In this document: positions 42,826-50,459 of the stretch, piece by piece
Layout: every line of letters begins with the position of its first letter
How positions within the stretch are numbered: position 1 is the stretch's first letter
Assembly: GCF_041053105.1 (NCBI RefSeq)
Contig: NZ_CP163444.1
Coordinates: 6,914,501-6,978,500 of the forward strand
Direction of reading: 5' to 3'
Length of the DNA: 64,000 nucleotides
From: Streptomyces sp. R44
GTDB lineage: Bacteria; Actinomycetota; Actinomycetes; Streptomycetales; Streptomycetaceae
Program-made: the position numbers and the translations under genes
Notes under the pieces: model-generated
The model's input: only the letters and a program-made list of their open reading frames with translations
The model's database searches: none
What the model was told of the DNA's origin: nothing

Positions 42826-43572
42826 ATGGCGGAGACCGTGCTCGACTACGAGGCCGAGGCAGCGCACTACGACCGGACCCGCGGCGGGGTGCCCCGCGCC
42901 GAGGCGGCCGCCGAGGCCGTCCTGCGGCTCGTCCCGCCCGGCGCCCGCACCCTGCTCGACCTCGCCTGCGGCACCGGCCTCGTCACCGAACGCCTCGCCC
43001 GGCCGGGCCTGCGCGTGTACGGGGCCGACGCCGCCCACGCCATGGCGCGGGTCGCCGCCGGCCGGACCCCCGGCCGCGCCGTACGCGCCGACGCCCGGCG
43101 GCTGCCGCTGCCCGACGCCTCCCTGGACGCCGTCGCCGCCGTCTGGCTGCTGCACCTCGTGCCCTTCGCGGCGGACATCGTCGCCGAGGCGGCCCGGGTG
43201 CTGCGCCCCGGCGGCGTCCTCGTCGTCACCGTCGACAAGGACGCCGCCCACGACGTCGGCAGCGACATCGACGAGGTCCTCCGCCCGTACCGCTCCGCCG
43301 ACGCCGCCTCCGACCGCGCCGACCTCGTCACCGCGACCGCGGCCGCCCACGGCCTCGACCCCGCCGCCGGCACCCGCTTCACCGGCCACGGACAGGGCAA
43401 CACCCCGCGCGACACCGTCCGGAAGCTGCGCGCCGGATACTTCGCCTCCTGGTTCGACGGCGACCCCGCGACCGTCGACACGCTCGCGGCCGCGCTGTCC
43501 GCGCTCCCGGACCAGGACCGCCCCCGAGCCGACCCCCGTTACCGGCTCGCGAGCTTCGTCAGGCGCGGCTGA
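42826..43572 (+). CDS. Class I SAM-dependent methyltransferase
   Basis: This 248-aa protein has the Rossmann methyltransferase core: motif I TLLDLACGTGLVTE (about residues 42-55), the acidic end of strand 2 (VYGADAAHAM), motif II DASLDAVAAVWLLHLV and motif III PGGVLVVTVDKDA. It is of the Methyltransf_11 type and the substrate is unknown. It starts 22 bases after the pterin dehydratase and is probably co-transcribed with it. Its 3' end overlaps the convergent hypothetical gene by 14 bases. Confidence 0.88.
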   Translation: MAETVLDYEAEAAHYDRTRGGVPRAEAAAEAVLRLVPPGARTLLDLACGTGLVTERLARPGLRVYGADAAHAMARVAAGRTPGRAVRADARRLPLPDASLDAVAAVWLLHLVPFAADIVAEAARVLRPGGVLVVTVDKDAAHDVGSDIDEVLRPYRSADAASDRADLVTATAAAHGLDPAAGTRFTGHGQGNTPRDTVRKLRAGYFASWFDGDPATVDTLAAALSALPDQDRPRADPRYRLASFVRRG

Positions 43573-44017
43573 ACTCCATCACCCAGTTCGTCACCCACGC
43601 GTCGGTGCCCGCCATCGCGAACGCCTGCTCCCAGCGGGCCGCGTCCGCCGTGATCCCCGACCACCGGAACCGCACGCGGACGGGCCGCCCCTCGTAGGAG
43701 TCGGTGCCGTGGAACTCGCCCGTCCCGTCCGCGGCGAACCGGCCCCGTACCGGCGGATCCAGCCTTCCCGTACGGCTGTTGGACCAGTTCAGCGTCCACT
43801 CGCCGGTCTCCGGCTCGTACAGCCGCAGCGTCAGCCCGCTGAACCCCTCCGAGGGGAAGACGATCTCGTCCACGTGCGCCCGGCCGTCCCAGAACAGCGA
43901 GCCGGTCGTGTGCCCCTCGAACTCCTTCCACCCGCTCTCCGGGTCGAGGAAGTCGGCGAGGCGGCGGTTGCGGACCCGCCACCGGCCGTCGAGGAAGGCG
44001 AACCCGTCGGCGGTCAC
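43559..44017 (-). CDS. Hypothetical beta-rich protein (lipocalin/calycin-like), 152 aa
   Basis: This short cytosolic protein has many alternating strands: FLDGRWRVRNRR, the run GRAHVDEIVFPSEGFSGLTLRLYEP and the closing RVRFRWSGITADAARWEQAFAMAG. It looks like a small antiparallel beta-barrel such as calycin-like domains, and the C-terminus WEQAFAMAGTDAW is often seen in such DUF1579/heme-binding-like families. No activity is proven. The start GTG (44015-44017) overlaps the preceding stop as GTGA and follows GGGAGG, so it is coupled to the upstream gene. Both are probably controlled by the WYL regulator. Confidence 0.75.
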   Translation of the reverse strand: MTADGFAFLDGRWRVRNRRLADFLDPESGWKEFEGHTTGSLFWDGRAHVDEIVFPSEGFSGLTLRLYEPETGEWTLNWSNSRTGRLDPPVRGRFAADGTGEFHGTDSYEGRPVRVRFRWSGITADAARWEQAFAMAGTDAWVTNWVMEFSRA

Positions 44018-44493
44018 GCGCGGCCTCCCGTCGTGCCGGAGGGCAGCGCGTCCGCCAGATAGCCGGCCAGATCCGGGCTCCCGGGCGACAGCACGTGCCG
44101 TATCCAGGCCCGCCGTTCGTGTTCGAGCGGCGCCAGCTCCCAGACACAGCCGATCCACGAGCGGTCGACCCGGACGAAGTGCGCCGGATCGGTGTCGGGG
44201 CAGTCCAGGGCGGGCTGACCGGCCGCCCCGCCGCCGAAGTGCAGCACGTTGTCCCACACCCAGCTGTACGCGTTGAGGTACGCGCCGCTGTCACCGCCCC
44301 GGTGCAGCACCACGAAACCCGCCCCCGGGGTGCCGTCCGTCGCCGGGAGCAGCTCCGGAAGCAGCGCGTACGCCGCCTTCTCCACCTCCGGTTCGATGCC
44401 CTCGGGGTCGGCCGTGACGTGGTAGCGCTTCAGGTGCCGACCGGCGATCTCGACCGGCGGCAGCGCGAGGAGGTTCTTCTCTGCGAAAGCCAT
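44014..44493 (-). CDS. Hypothetical protein, 159 aa, divergent from a WYL regulator
   Basis: I do not recognise this soluble protein. Its clear parts are an opening KNLLALPPVEIAGRHLKRYHVTAD, a middle GFVVLHRGGDSGAYLNAYSWVWDNVLHFG and a final GSPDLAGYLADALPSG, suggesting a compact alpha/beta fold. It has no signal or membrane segment. Start ATG 44491-44493 was chosen; a second in-frame ATG at 44523 lies inside the inverted repeat that separates the divergent genes and would add ten residues. It is coupled to the beta-rich gene downstream by a GTGA overlap. Confidence 0.7.
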   Translation of the reverse strand: MAFAEKNLLALPPVEIAGRHLKRYHVTADPEGIEPEVEKAAYALLPELLPATDGTPGAGFVVLHRGGDSGAYLNAYSWVWDNVLHFGGGAAGQPALDCPDTDPAHFVRVDRSWIGCVWELAPLEHERRAWIRHVLSPGSPDLAGYLADALPSGTTGGRA

Positions 44494-44511
44494 GGCTGGA
44501 CTGTAGGAACC

Positions 44512-44538
44512 CTTCACTGACATCTTGTGTCAGTGAAG
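44512..44538. promoter_or_regulatory. 11-bp inverted repeat CTTCACTGACA-N5-TGTCAGTGAAG over the start of the WYL regulator
   Basis: The arms at 44512-44522 and 44528-44538 are perfect complements. The right arm includes the proposed start codons of the WYL gene (GTG at 44527 or 44533), and the whole dyad lies between the two divergent genes. It is an obvious operator for autoregulation and for control of the leftward pair. Confidence 0.7.
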
Positions 44539-45483
44539 TCCAGCCGTCTTCTCTCGATCCTCCTGCTGCTCCAGACCGGCGGCCGGATGACCGCCGGCCG
44601 GCTCGCCGAGGAGCTCGGGGTCTCCGTCCGCACCGTCTACCGCGACGTCGAGGCCCTGCACGCCGCCGGCGTGCCCCTCTACGGCGACGCCGGGCACCGC
44701 GGCGGCTACCGGCTCCTGCCCGGCAGCCGCACCCGCCTCGGCGACCTGTTCGCCCGAGAGGCCGAGGCGCTGGTCCTCGCCGGCATGCCCGGGGCCGCCG
44801 AAGGACTCGGACTCGGCCCGCACTTCGCCGACGCCCAGCTGAAACTGCGCGCGGCCCTCCCGGCCGCCCTGCGCGAGCACGTCGACCGGCTGCGGGGCCG
44901 CTTCCACATCGACGCCCCCGGCTGGTACGACGAGGGCGACGAGGCCCCGTTCCTGCCCGAGGTCGCCGACGCGGTCCGCACCGGACGGGTCCTGGAGGTC
45001 CGCTACCGGCGCTGGAAGGAACCGACGGACGTCGACCGGCGCCTGGAGCCGTACGGTCTCGTCCTCAAGGCCGGCCGCTGGTACCTGATCGCCGGACCCG
45101 GACCGCGCACCTACCGCGTCGACCAGATCCTCGCCCTCACCGTCACCGACGAGGAGGCCGCCGTCCCCGAGGACTTCGACCTCGCCGCGCACTGGCGGGC
45201 CGGCCAGGAGGACTTCCACCGGCGGCTCCACCAGGGCGATGCCGTCGTACGGATCTCCCCGGGCGGCGCCGCTCGCCTCACCGGCGCCGCCGCCCGGGCA
45301 CTCGCCGCCACCGGCACCCCCGAACCCGACGGCTGGATCCGCGCCACCCTCCCCGTCGAGACGCCCGAACACGCCCACGACACCTTCCTCGGACTCGGCG
45401 CGGAAGTGGAGGTCCTCGCCCCCGAGGACCTCCGCGACCGCATCGCCGCGACCGTACGGACCCTGGCCGCGCGGTACGCCTGA
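44527..45483 (+). CDS. WYL-domain transcriptional regulator (YafY/DeoR-like helix-turn-helix)
   Basis: This 318-aa regulator has an N-terminal winged helix (residues about 6-60, SILLLLQTGGRMTAGRLAEELGVSVRTVYRDVEALHAAGVPL, the HTH_11 pattern). A WYL domain follows (about 135-220, with RVLEVRYRR and the WYL-like RWYLIAG), then a C-terminal WCX extension (about 225-318). WYL domains bind nucleic acid or small ligands. The translation start is either GTG 44527 or GTG 44533, both inside an inverted repeat and without a ribosome binding site, which suggests a leaderless or nearly leaderless message. It is divergent from two hypothetical genes. Confidence 0.9.
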   Translation: MSVKSSRLLSILLLLQTGGRMTAGRLAEELGVSVRTVYRDVEALHAAGVPLYGDAGHRGGYRLLPGSRTRLGDLFAREAEALVLAGMPGAAEGLGLGPHFADAQLKLRAALPAALREHVDRLRGRFHIDAPGWYDEGDEAPFLPEVADAVRTGRVLEVRYRRWKEPTDVDRRLEPYGLVLKAGRWYLIAGPGPRTYRVDQILALTVTDEEAAVPEDFDLAAHWRAGQEDFHRRLHQGDAVVRISPGGAARLTGAAARALAATGTPEPDGWIRATLPVETPEHAHDTFLGLGAEVEVLAPEDLRDRIAATVRTLAARYA

Positions 45484-45506
45484 ACGCGTACCGCCGGACG
45501 GGCCTC

Positions 45507-46352
45507 TCAGGGCCAGGGCCAGCCCCACACCTCCGCCGCGAACTCGGCGAAGGAACGCGGCTCCCGCCCCAGGACCCGCTTCACCCCGTCCGTCGCCGAG
45601 GCGTTGTGCCCGTCGAGGAGCGTCGCGAACAGCGCCGCCAGCCACTCCGCCTCCGGGGCCGGCAGCCCGAACCCGGCGAGCTGACCGGCGTATTCGGCCG
45701 CGGACACCGCCTCGTACACCACCGGGCGGCCCGAGGCGCGGGAGATCTCCGCCGCCACCTCCGCGAAGCCCACCGGCCGGGGACCCGTCACCTCGTGCAC
45801 CCGCCCCGCGTGCCCGTCCGCCGTCAGGGTCTCGACGACGACGTCCGCCAGGTCGTCCGCGTGGATGAACGGCTCGGCCGTGTCCCCGGCCGGGAACACC
45901 ACCGCCCCCTCCGCGACGCCCTCCGCGAGCAGCCCCTCGGAGAAGTTCTGCGCGAAGAACGAGGCCCGTACGACGGTCAGTTCGGCCCCGGACGCCGCCG
46001 CCCGCAGCGCCTCCTCCGCGAGCACCGCCTCCGGCTCCCCGCGCCCGGAGAGCAGGGTGAGCCGCCGGACCCCGTTCTCCACGGCGAGCCGGCCGAAGGC
46101 CTCCATCGCCCCGACCGCCCCGGGGGCGGCCAGGTCCGGGTAGTAGGCCACGTACGCGGCGTCCGCGCCCCGCAGCGCGGGCCCCCAGGTCTCCGGGGCC
46201 TCCCAGTCGAAGACGGTCGCCCCGCTCCGGGACCCGGCCCTGACGGTCAGGCCGCGGGCGGCAAGACGCTCGGCCACCCGCCGCCCCGTCTTGCCGGTGG
46301 CGCTCGTCACCAGGACCGTCGTGTTCTGCGTGTTGTTCGTCTGCGTCGTCAT
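45507..46352 (-). CDS. NAD(P)H-binding NmrA-like oxidoreductase/regulator
   Basis: This 281-aa protein of the atypical short-chain dehydrogenase group has the nucleotide-binding N-terminus VLVTSATGKTGRRVAERLAARG (GxxGxxG form), and strand 2 ends in RAGSRSG, whose Arg residues suggest NADP preference. The mid-part LTLLSGRGEPEAVLAEEALRAA and the C-terminal cap fit NmrA/QorB-like quinone reductases. It lacks the classic YxxxK dyad of active dehydrogenases, so it may be a redox sensor or a quinone reductase-like enzyme. It is divergent from an AraC regulator, which is a common partner. Confidence 0.88.
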   Translation of the reverse strand: MTTQTNNTQNTTVLVTSATGKTGRRVAERLAARGLTVRAGSRSGATVFDWEAPETWGPALRGADAAYVAYYPDLAAPGAVGAMEAFGRLAVENGVRRLTLLSGRGEPEAVLAEEALRAAASGAELTVVRASFFAQNFSEGLLAEGVAEGAVVFPAGDTAEPFIHADDLADVVVETLTADGHAGRVHEVTGPRPVGFAEVAAEISRASGRPVVYEAVSAAEYAGQLAGFGLPAPEAEWLAALFATLLDGHNASATDGVKRVLGREPRSFAEFAAEVWGWPWP

Positions 46353-46451
46353 GGCTCAAGACTCCCGCCCCGGGAGCCGCCCGCCCATGCTGCACCGTCT
46401 CACCCGCCTACGCCTGCGTCTCAGGCCCGGAACGCCCTACGCTTGCGCCCC

Positions 46452-47384
46452 ATGGACGCACTCGCCGGACTCCTCGACGGGCCACGCGCCAAGGGCGCCT
46501 TCCTGCTCCGCATGATCATGGAACCGCCGTGGTCCGTACGCATCGAGGACGAGGCCCCGGTCTGCCTCATGTGCGTCACCGAGGGCGAGGCCTGGATCGT
46601 CCCCGGCACCGGCGCACCCGTCCTGCTGCGCCCCGGGGACATCGCCATCGCCCGCGGCCCCGAGCCGTACACCGTCGCCCACACCCCCGACGCCCCGCCC
46701 CGCGCCAGGATCGGCCCCGACGGCCGCTGCACCACCCTCACCGGGGAACCGCTCGCCCAGTCCATGCGCCTCGGCGTCCGCACCTGGGGCAACGCCCCGG
46801 ACGGCGGCACCACCGTCCTCGTCGGCACCTACCTGATGGACGGCGAGGTCGGCCGCAGACTCCTCGACGCCCTGCCCGGCCTGGCGCACCTGCCCGCCGA
46901 CGTGTGGAACTGCCCCCTCATGCCCTTCCTCGACGAGGAGATCTCCCGCGACGAACCCGGCCAGAGCGTCGTCCTCGACCGGGTCCTCGACCTGCTGCTC
47001 ATCGCCGCCGTCCGCGCCTGGTTCTCCCGGCCCGGCGCCGAGGCGCCCGCCTGGTACCGCGCGATGGGCGACCCCGTGGTCGGCCGGGCGCTCCGACTGC
47101 TCCAGAACGACCCCGCCCACCCGTGGACCGTCGCCTCGCTCGCCACGAAGGCGGGCGTGTCCCGGGCCGCGCTCGCCCGCCGGTTCACCGAACTCGTCGG
47201 GGAGCCCCCCATGGCGTACCTCACCGGCTGGCGGCTCGCGCTCGCCGCCGATCTGCTGCGCGAGTCGGACGCCACCGTCGAGTCCGTCGCCCGGCAGGTC
47301 GGCTACAGCGGCGCGTTCGCCCTGAGCGCCGCCTTCAAGCGGGTACGGGGCATCAGCCCGCAGGAGCACCGGAGCCGCGACTGA
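46452..47384 (+). CDS. AraC family transcriptional regulator with cupin-type sensor domain
   Basis: This 310-aa protein has an N-terminal beta-barrel ligand domain (residues about 5-170: LCMVCVTEGEAWIVPG... and PLLMPFLDEEISRD). The C-terminal double helix-turn-helix (about 200-305) shows WTVASLATKAGVSRAALARRFTELVGEPPMAYLTGWR, and the second turn ends in SGAFALSAAFKRVRGISPQEHR. It is typical of AraC proteins that control a divergent NmrA/quinone-oxidoreductase gene, as found here. The ATG is at 46452. A TACGCT (-10-like) sequence at 46439-46444 lies so close to the ATG that the message may be leaderless. Confidence 0.9.
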   Translation: MDALAGLLDGPRAKGAFLLRMIMEPPWSVRIEDEAPVCLMCVTEGEAWIVPGTGAPVLLRPGDIAIARGPEPYTVAHTPDAPPRARIGPDGRCTTLTGEPLAQSMRLGVRTWGNAPDGGTTVLVGTYLMDGEVGRRLLDALPGLAHLPADVWNCPLMPFLDEEISRDEPGQSVVLDRVLDLLLIAAVRAWFSRPGAEAPAWYRAMGDPVVGRALRLLQNDPAHPWTVASLATKAGVSRAALARRFTELVGEPPMAYLTGWRLALAADLLRESDATVESVARQVGYSGAFALSAAFKRVRGISPQEHRSRD

Positions 47385-47401
47385 CCGATCCACGGGAAGA
47401 C

Positions 47402-47509
47402 GCCGGACCGGTCGATGTTGCCGGGCCGGGCGAGGTCGCCGGATCGGTCGCGGCCGCTGGACCCGTCGATGGTGCCGGACCGGTCGATGTTGCCGGACCG
47501 GCAACATTT
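47402..47509. repeat. 18-bp tandem repeat, six degenerate units
   Basis: Units begin at 47402, 47420, 47438, 47456, 47474 and 47492. Units 1 and 5 are identical (GCCGGACCGGTCGATGTT). The others differ in a few bases, and the last one mutates into a palindrome. Each unit would encode a six-residue AGPVDV-like peptide in one frame, but the stretch lies between two genes. Confidence 0.85.
47487..47507. promoter_or_regulatory. 21-base perfect palindrome at the end of the 18-bp repeat
   Basis: Arms ATGTTGCCGG (47487-47496) and CCGGCAACAT (47498-47507) flank a single A. It lies 39 bases before the ATG of the methyltransferase gene and is the only part of the repeat array with such symmetry. It may be an operator derived from the repeat. 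Confidence 0.5.
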
Positions 47510-47545
47510 CTCGCGTGCGCGGCCGGCCCGTCGCACCCTGGAGCC

Positions 47546-48460
47546 ATGAGCCAGCATCACGCGTCCCACCACGGCCATCAGCACGGCACCGGTCACGACC
47601 GGCGACCCCACGACCACACCCACCTCGACTGGAGCGAGATGGCTCCGCTCCTGGAGCGGCAGGCCGAGATCGCGAGCCCCGCCTACGCGGAGGCCGCCGC
47701 CTGGCTGGGCACCCTCGCGCCGGTGCAGGGCGTCCGCCGGATCCTCGACGTCGGCAGCGGTCCCGGCGTGGTGACCAGCCTGCTCGCCGAGGCGTTCCCG
47801 GCCGCCGAGGCCGTCGCCGTCGACGGCGCCCCCGAACTCCTCGCCCTGGCCCGGGCCCGCGCCGAGGCCCGTCACCTCGGCGCGAGGGTCTCCACCCTCC
47901 ACGCCGAACTCCCGGAAGCCATCGGCACCCTGGGGCAGGCCGACCTCATCTGGGCGGGCAACTCCCTGCACCACATGGGCGACCAGAGCGCCGCGCTCGC
48001 GGAGTTCGCCGGCATCCTGAACCCCGGCGGGCTGATCGTCCTCGTCGAGGGCGGGCTGCCCCGGCGGCACCTGCCCCAGAACATCGGGATCGGCCGGCCC
48101 GGTCTCGAGGCCCGCCTCGACGCCGTCCACGCCGACTGGTTCGGCGAGATGCGCGCCGAACTGCCCGGGGCCAAGGACGAGCCGGACGACTGGCGGGCCC
48201 TGCTCACCGGCGCCGGTCTCACCCCGTCCGGCACCCGCACGTTCCTCGTGGACGTCCCCGCGCCCGTGTCACCGGCCGTCCGGGAGCTGGCCCTCGCCCA
48301 CTACGAGCGCCTGCGGGACGGCCTGGCCGCGCGGATCGACGCCGACGACAAGGAGACCCTCGACCGGCTGCTCGACCCGGCCGACGCACTGTCCCTGCAC
48401 CACCGCACGGACCTGTTCCACCTCACCGCCCACACCGTGCACACCGCCCGCAAGGGCTGA
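47546..48460 (+). CDS. Class I SAM-dependent methyltransferase with His-rich N-terminal tail
   Basis: This 304-aa protein begins with about 28 residues containing eleven His and several Asp (HHASHHGHQHGTGHDRRPH...), able to chelate metal. The methyltransferase core follows: motif I RRILDVGSGPGVVTS (about residues 66-80), strand 2 ending AVAVDGAPELL, motif II around ADLIWAGNSLHHMGD and motif III GGLIVLVEGG. The His tail may sense or store metal, or be incidental. ATG 47546 follows GGAG. It is separated from the AraC gene by the 18-bp repeat. Confidence 0.88.
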   Translation: MSQHHASHHGHQHGTGHDRRPHDHTHLDWSEMAPLLERQAEIASPAYAEAAAWLGTLAPVQGVRRILDVGSGPGVVTSLLAEAFPAAEAVAVDGAPELLALARARAEARHLGARVSTLHAELPEAIGTLGQADLIWAGNSLHHMGDQSAALAEFAGILNPGGLIVLVEGGLPRRHLPQNIGIGRPGLEARLDAVHADWFGEMRAELPGAKDEPDDWRALLTGAGLTPSGTRTFLVDVPAPVSPAVRELALAHYERLRDGLAARIDADDKETLDRLLDPADALSLHHRTDLFHLTAHTVHTARKG

Positions 48461-48478
48461 GCCCGCACAGGGCCCGGG

Positions 48479-48943
48479 TCAGGACACCGGCTCAAGCCGC
48501 CACCACTGGAACGGCGAGTCGGTGTCCTCCCACTGCCGGATGCTCCCCCCGTCCTCCTTCGACGCGTCGGCGACCTCCAGGAAGAGGCCGCTGACGAAGC
48601 TCACCAGGGCCACCGTCCCCGGCGACTGGAGGTCCTGCTCGATGATCCACTCCTGCGCGCCGAAGTTGTTGGGCCTCCACTGCTGGATGCCGGCGCCGTT
48701 CTCCGTGGAGGCGTTCGCCACGTCGAGCCGTTTGCCGCTGGCCGCGTTGACCAGGTGGTAGAGCCCGCCGCCGTTCGGCACGGACGCGATGTGCCAGTGC
48801 TGTCCGGGAGTTCCGTTCCCGGTGCCCTGCTGCACCTTCGCGCCGCTGCGGCTCGACCCCTCGTACACCTCCAGGAGCAGCCCGCTGGCCACGTTCCGCA
48901 CCCGGTAGAGGCCCTCCTCGACGGGCTCCGGGGCACCGCTCAC
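48479..48943 (-). CDS. Ricin-type beta-trefoil (RICIN) domain protein
   Basis: This 154-aa protein is a single beta-trefoil built from three subdomains of about 45 residues, each with a Q-x-W-type ending (GQHWHIASV, AQEWIIEQD, FQWWRLEPVS) and a repeated GLLLEV or GLFLEV strand. Ricin-type domains bind galactose or GalNAc. There is no signal peptide, unlike the usual secreted lectin or glycosidase companions, so it either stays in the cytosol or is exported by an unknown way. The GTG start (48941-48943) follows GGAGAAGGAG. Confidence 0.85.
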   Translation of the reverse strand: MSGAPEPVEEGLYRVRNVASGLLLEVYEGSSRSGAKVQQGTGNGTPGQHWHIASVPNGGGLYHLVNAASGKRLDVANASTENGAGIQQWRPNNFGAQEWIIEQDLQSPGTVALVSFVSGLFLEVADASKEDGGSIRQWEDTDSPFQWWRLEPVS

Positions 48944-49095
48944 CGTACCGACTCCTTCTCCTCGCCGGGCAGTCGCACCGCGCGACCGTCACCACCGCAC
49001 GCACCCCTCAGGGGCGTCTCCGACCCTACGTCCCGGGTACGACAAGGAGGCCGGCTGCCGCCCCGCCGGGCGCGACCGGCTGGCACGATGGGCCG

Positions 49096-50370
49096 GTGAC
49101 CGATCCCGATCTCCCTACCCTGCTCGACGACCCCGCCCAGGTCCTGCGCCACGACCGCGCCGAGCTCCGCGCCCGCCTCGACACCCTGCCGGACGAGCAA
49201 GGAGGCGTCGGCCGCGAGGTGTTCACCCAGGCCGAGGCCGTGTTCGGGAGCGCACCGGTGACCTCCGCCGAGTTCGCCTCCTGGCTGCACTTCGCGGCGA
49301 CCGTCCTCGGCCACCGCGAGTACGCCGAGCGTGTGGCGGCCGCCGAACCGGGGCTGCCGTGGCGGACGGTGTGGGCCTGGTGGCGGCCGGTCGGCGCCCA
49401 CGAGGCCGCGCCGAACCTCAGCGGCGACCGCTCCGCCGAGGTGTACGAGGCCGGGGGCACCCCGCTCCTGAAGGTCTGGGCCCTGTGGTGCGAGGACACC
49501 TGGTTCGACCTCGCCACCGGCCGGCCCCGGCCCGCTCCCGTCGAGGGCACGGCCGAACCGTACGAGGGTGACGAGCCGGACGGGCCCTGGCTGTTCGACG
49601 GCGACGACGCGTCCTGGGCGCTGCGCGGCCCCGACGCCTGGGAGGAGCCGATCCCGCTGGACGGCGGCCGCTACGTCTTCCTCGACGCGCGCGGAGTGGC
49701 CGTGGTGGAGCAGAACGACACGGCCCTCGCCGACTGGCCGACGGGCGGGGCCGATTCCTCCGGCCCGGTACCGGCGGACGGCGGCCCGTGGTTCCGGCCC
49801 GGCACGAGGAACGCGGACGGGCCGCTCACCGCGGCCCGGCTCGACGGGGTCTTCGGACCCTCCGGGGTCCTCCGCGTCCCGGCGGCCGAGCTGCCCGCCG
49901 CGCTCACGCACGAACCGACCAGGACACTGCTCACCGAGGCCGGACTGCCCCGCCACTGGGGGGCCGGCGTCACGTCCTTCGCGCTCGCCGCCGAGCCGCT
50001 GGGCCCGGGCCCCGAGGGCCTGCTGCGCGTGGGGGAGTTCGACCTCGGGTACTGCGACCCCGGGGAGGTCTTCGTCCACCCCGGGACCGGCGCCGTCGGC
50101 CTGCGGCAGCCGGACGGAAGCCACGGCCCCGGCGGCGACGCCGTCTTCCCGCTGGTCCGCGATCTGGAGTCCTTCGTCCGGTTCCTGGAGGGCGTCCGCC
50201 GTCACATGGGCGCCTGCTGGGACCCGTATCCGGGTGAGGACGGCGTGAAGACGTTCCTCCGGGAGATGTCGGAGGTGGACGCCGGGGCGCTGGCCGACGG
50301 CGCGCCCGGCGCCGAGGTGTGGGAGCACCTCTTCTCCTCGATCACCGAGCTCGGCGTGGACGGTTACTGA
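49096..50370 (+). CDS. SUKH-4-like immunity protein (no toxin adjacent)
   Basis: This 424-aa cytosolic protein has a C-terminal half (about 260-420) with SUKH-4-type features: TRTLLTEAGLPRHWGAGVTSFAL, LRVGEFDLGYCDPGEVFVHPGTGAVGLRQ and VFPLVRDLESFVRFLEGV. The N-terminal half is a separate domain with WRTVWAWWRPVGAH and many Trp. SUKH proteins act as immunity proteins that neutralise toxins of contact-dependent or polymorphic systems. No toxin gene is next to it, so it may be an orphan or protect against siblings. GTG start at 49096; a strong hairpin follows its stop. Confidence 0.72.
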   Translation: MTDPDLPTLLDDPAQVLRHDRAELRARLDTLPDEQGGVGREVFTQAEAVFGSAPVTSAEFASWLHFAATVLGHREYAERVAAAEPGLPWRTVWAWWRPVGAHEAAPNLSGDRSAEVYEAGGTPLLKVWALWCEDTWFDLATGRPRPAPVEGTAEPYEGDEPDGPWLFDGDDASWALRGPDAWEEPIPLDGGRYVFLDARGVAVVEQNDTALADWPTGGADSSGPVPADGGPWFRPGTRNADGPLTAARLDGVFGPSGVLRVPAAELPAALTHEPTRTLLTEAGLPRHWGAGVTSFALAAEPLGPGPEGLLRVGEFDLGYCDPGEVFVHPGTGAVGLRQPDGSHGPGGDAVFPLVRDLESFVRFLEGVRRHMGACWDPYPGEDGVKTFLREMSEVDAGALADGAPGAEVWEHLFSSITELGVDGY

Positions 50371-50412
50371 GGCGGGGCGCCGCCGGGACGGCGTGCCGCA
50401 CGGCGGCCGAGA

Positions 50413-50438
50413 CGGCGCGCCGCCGACGCGGCGCGCCG
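50413..50438. terminator. Strong hairpin between convergent genes
   Basis: Two identical, self-palindromic copies of CGGCGCGCCG (50413-50422 and 50429-50438) pair over a six-base loop, giving a ten-base perfect G+C stem. It lies between the stop of the SUKH-4-like gene (50370) and that of the aldo/keto reductase (50460), so it can serve both. Confidence 0.65.
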
Positions 50439-50459
50439 AGCCCACCCCCTCCGTGTCCT

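Noticed and set aside
47402..47545. N-terminal extension of the methyltransferase through the 18-bp repeat
   Set aside because: The frame is open, but the repeat would code only for a low-complexity AGPVDV tail; the ATG at 47546 has a ribosome binding site and fits the fold.
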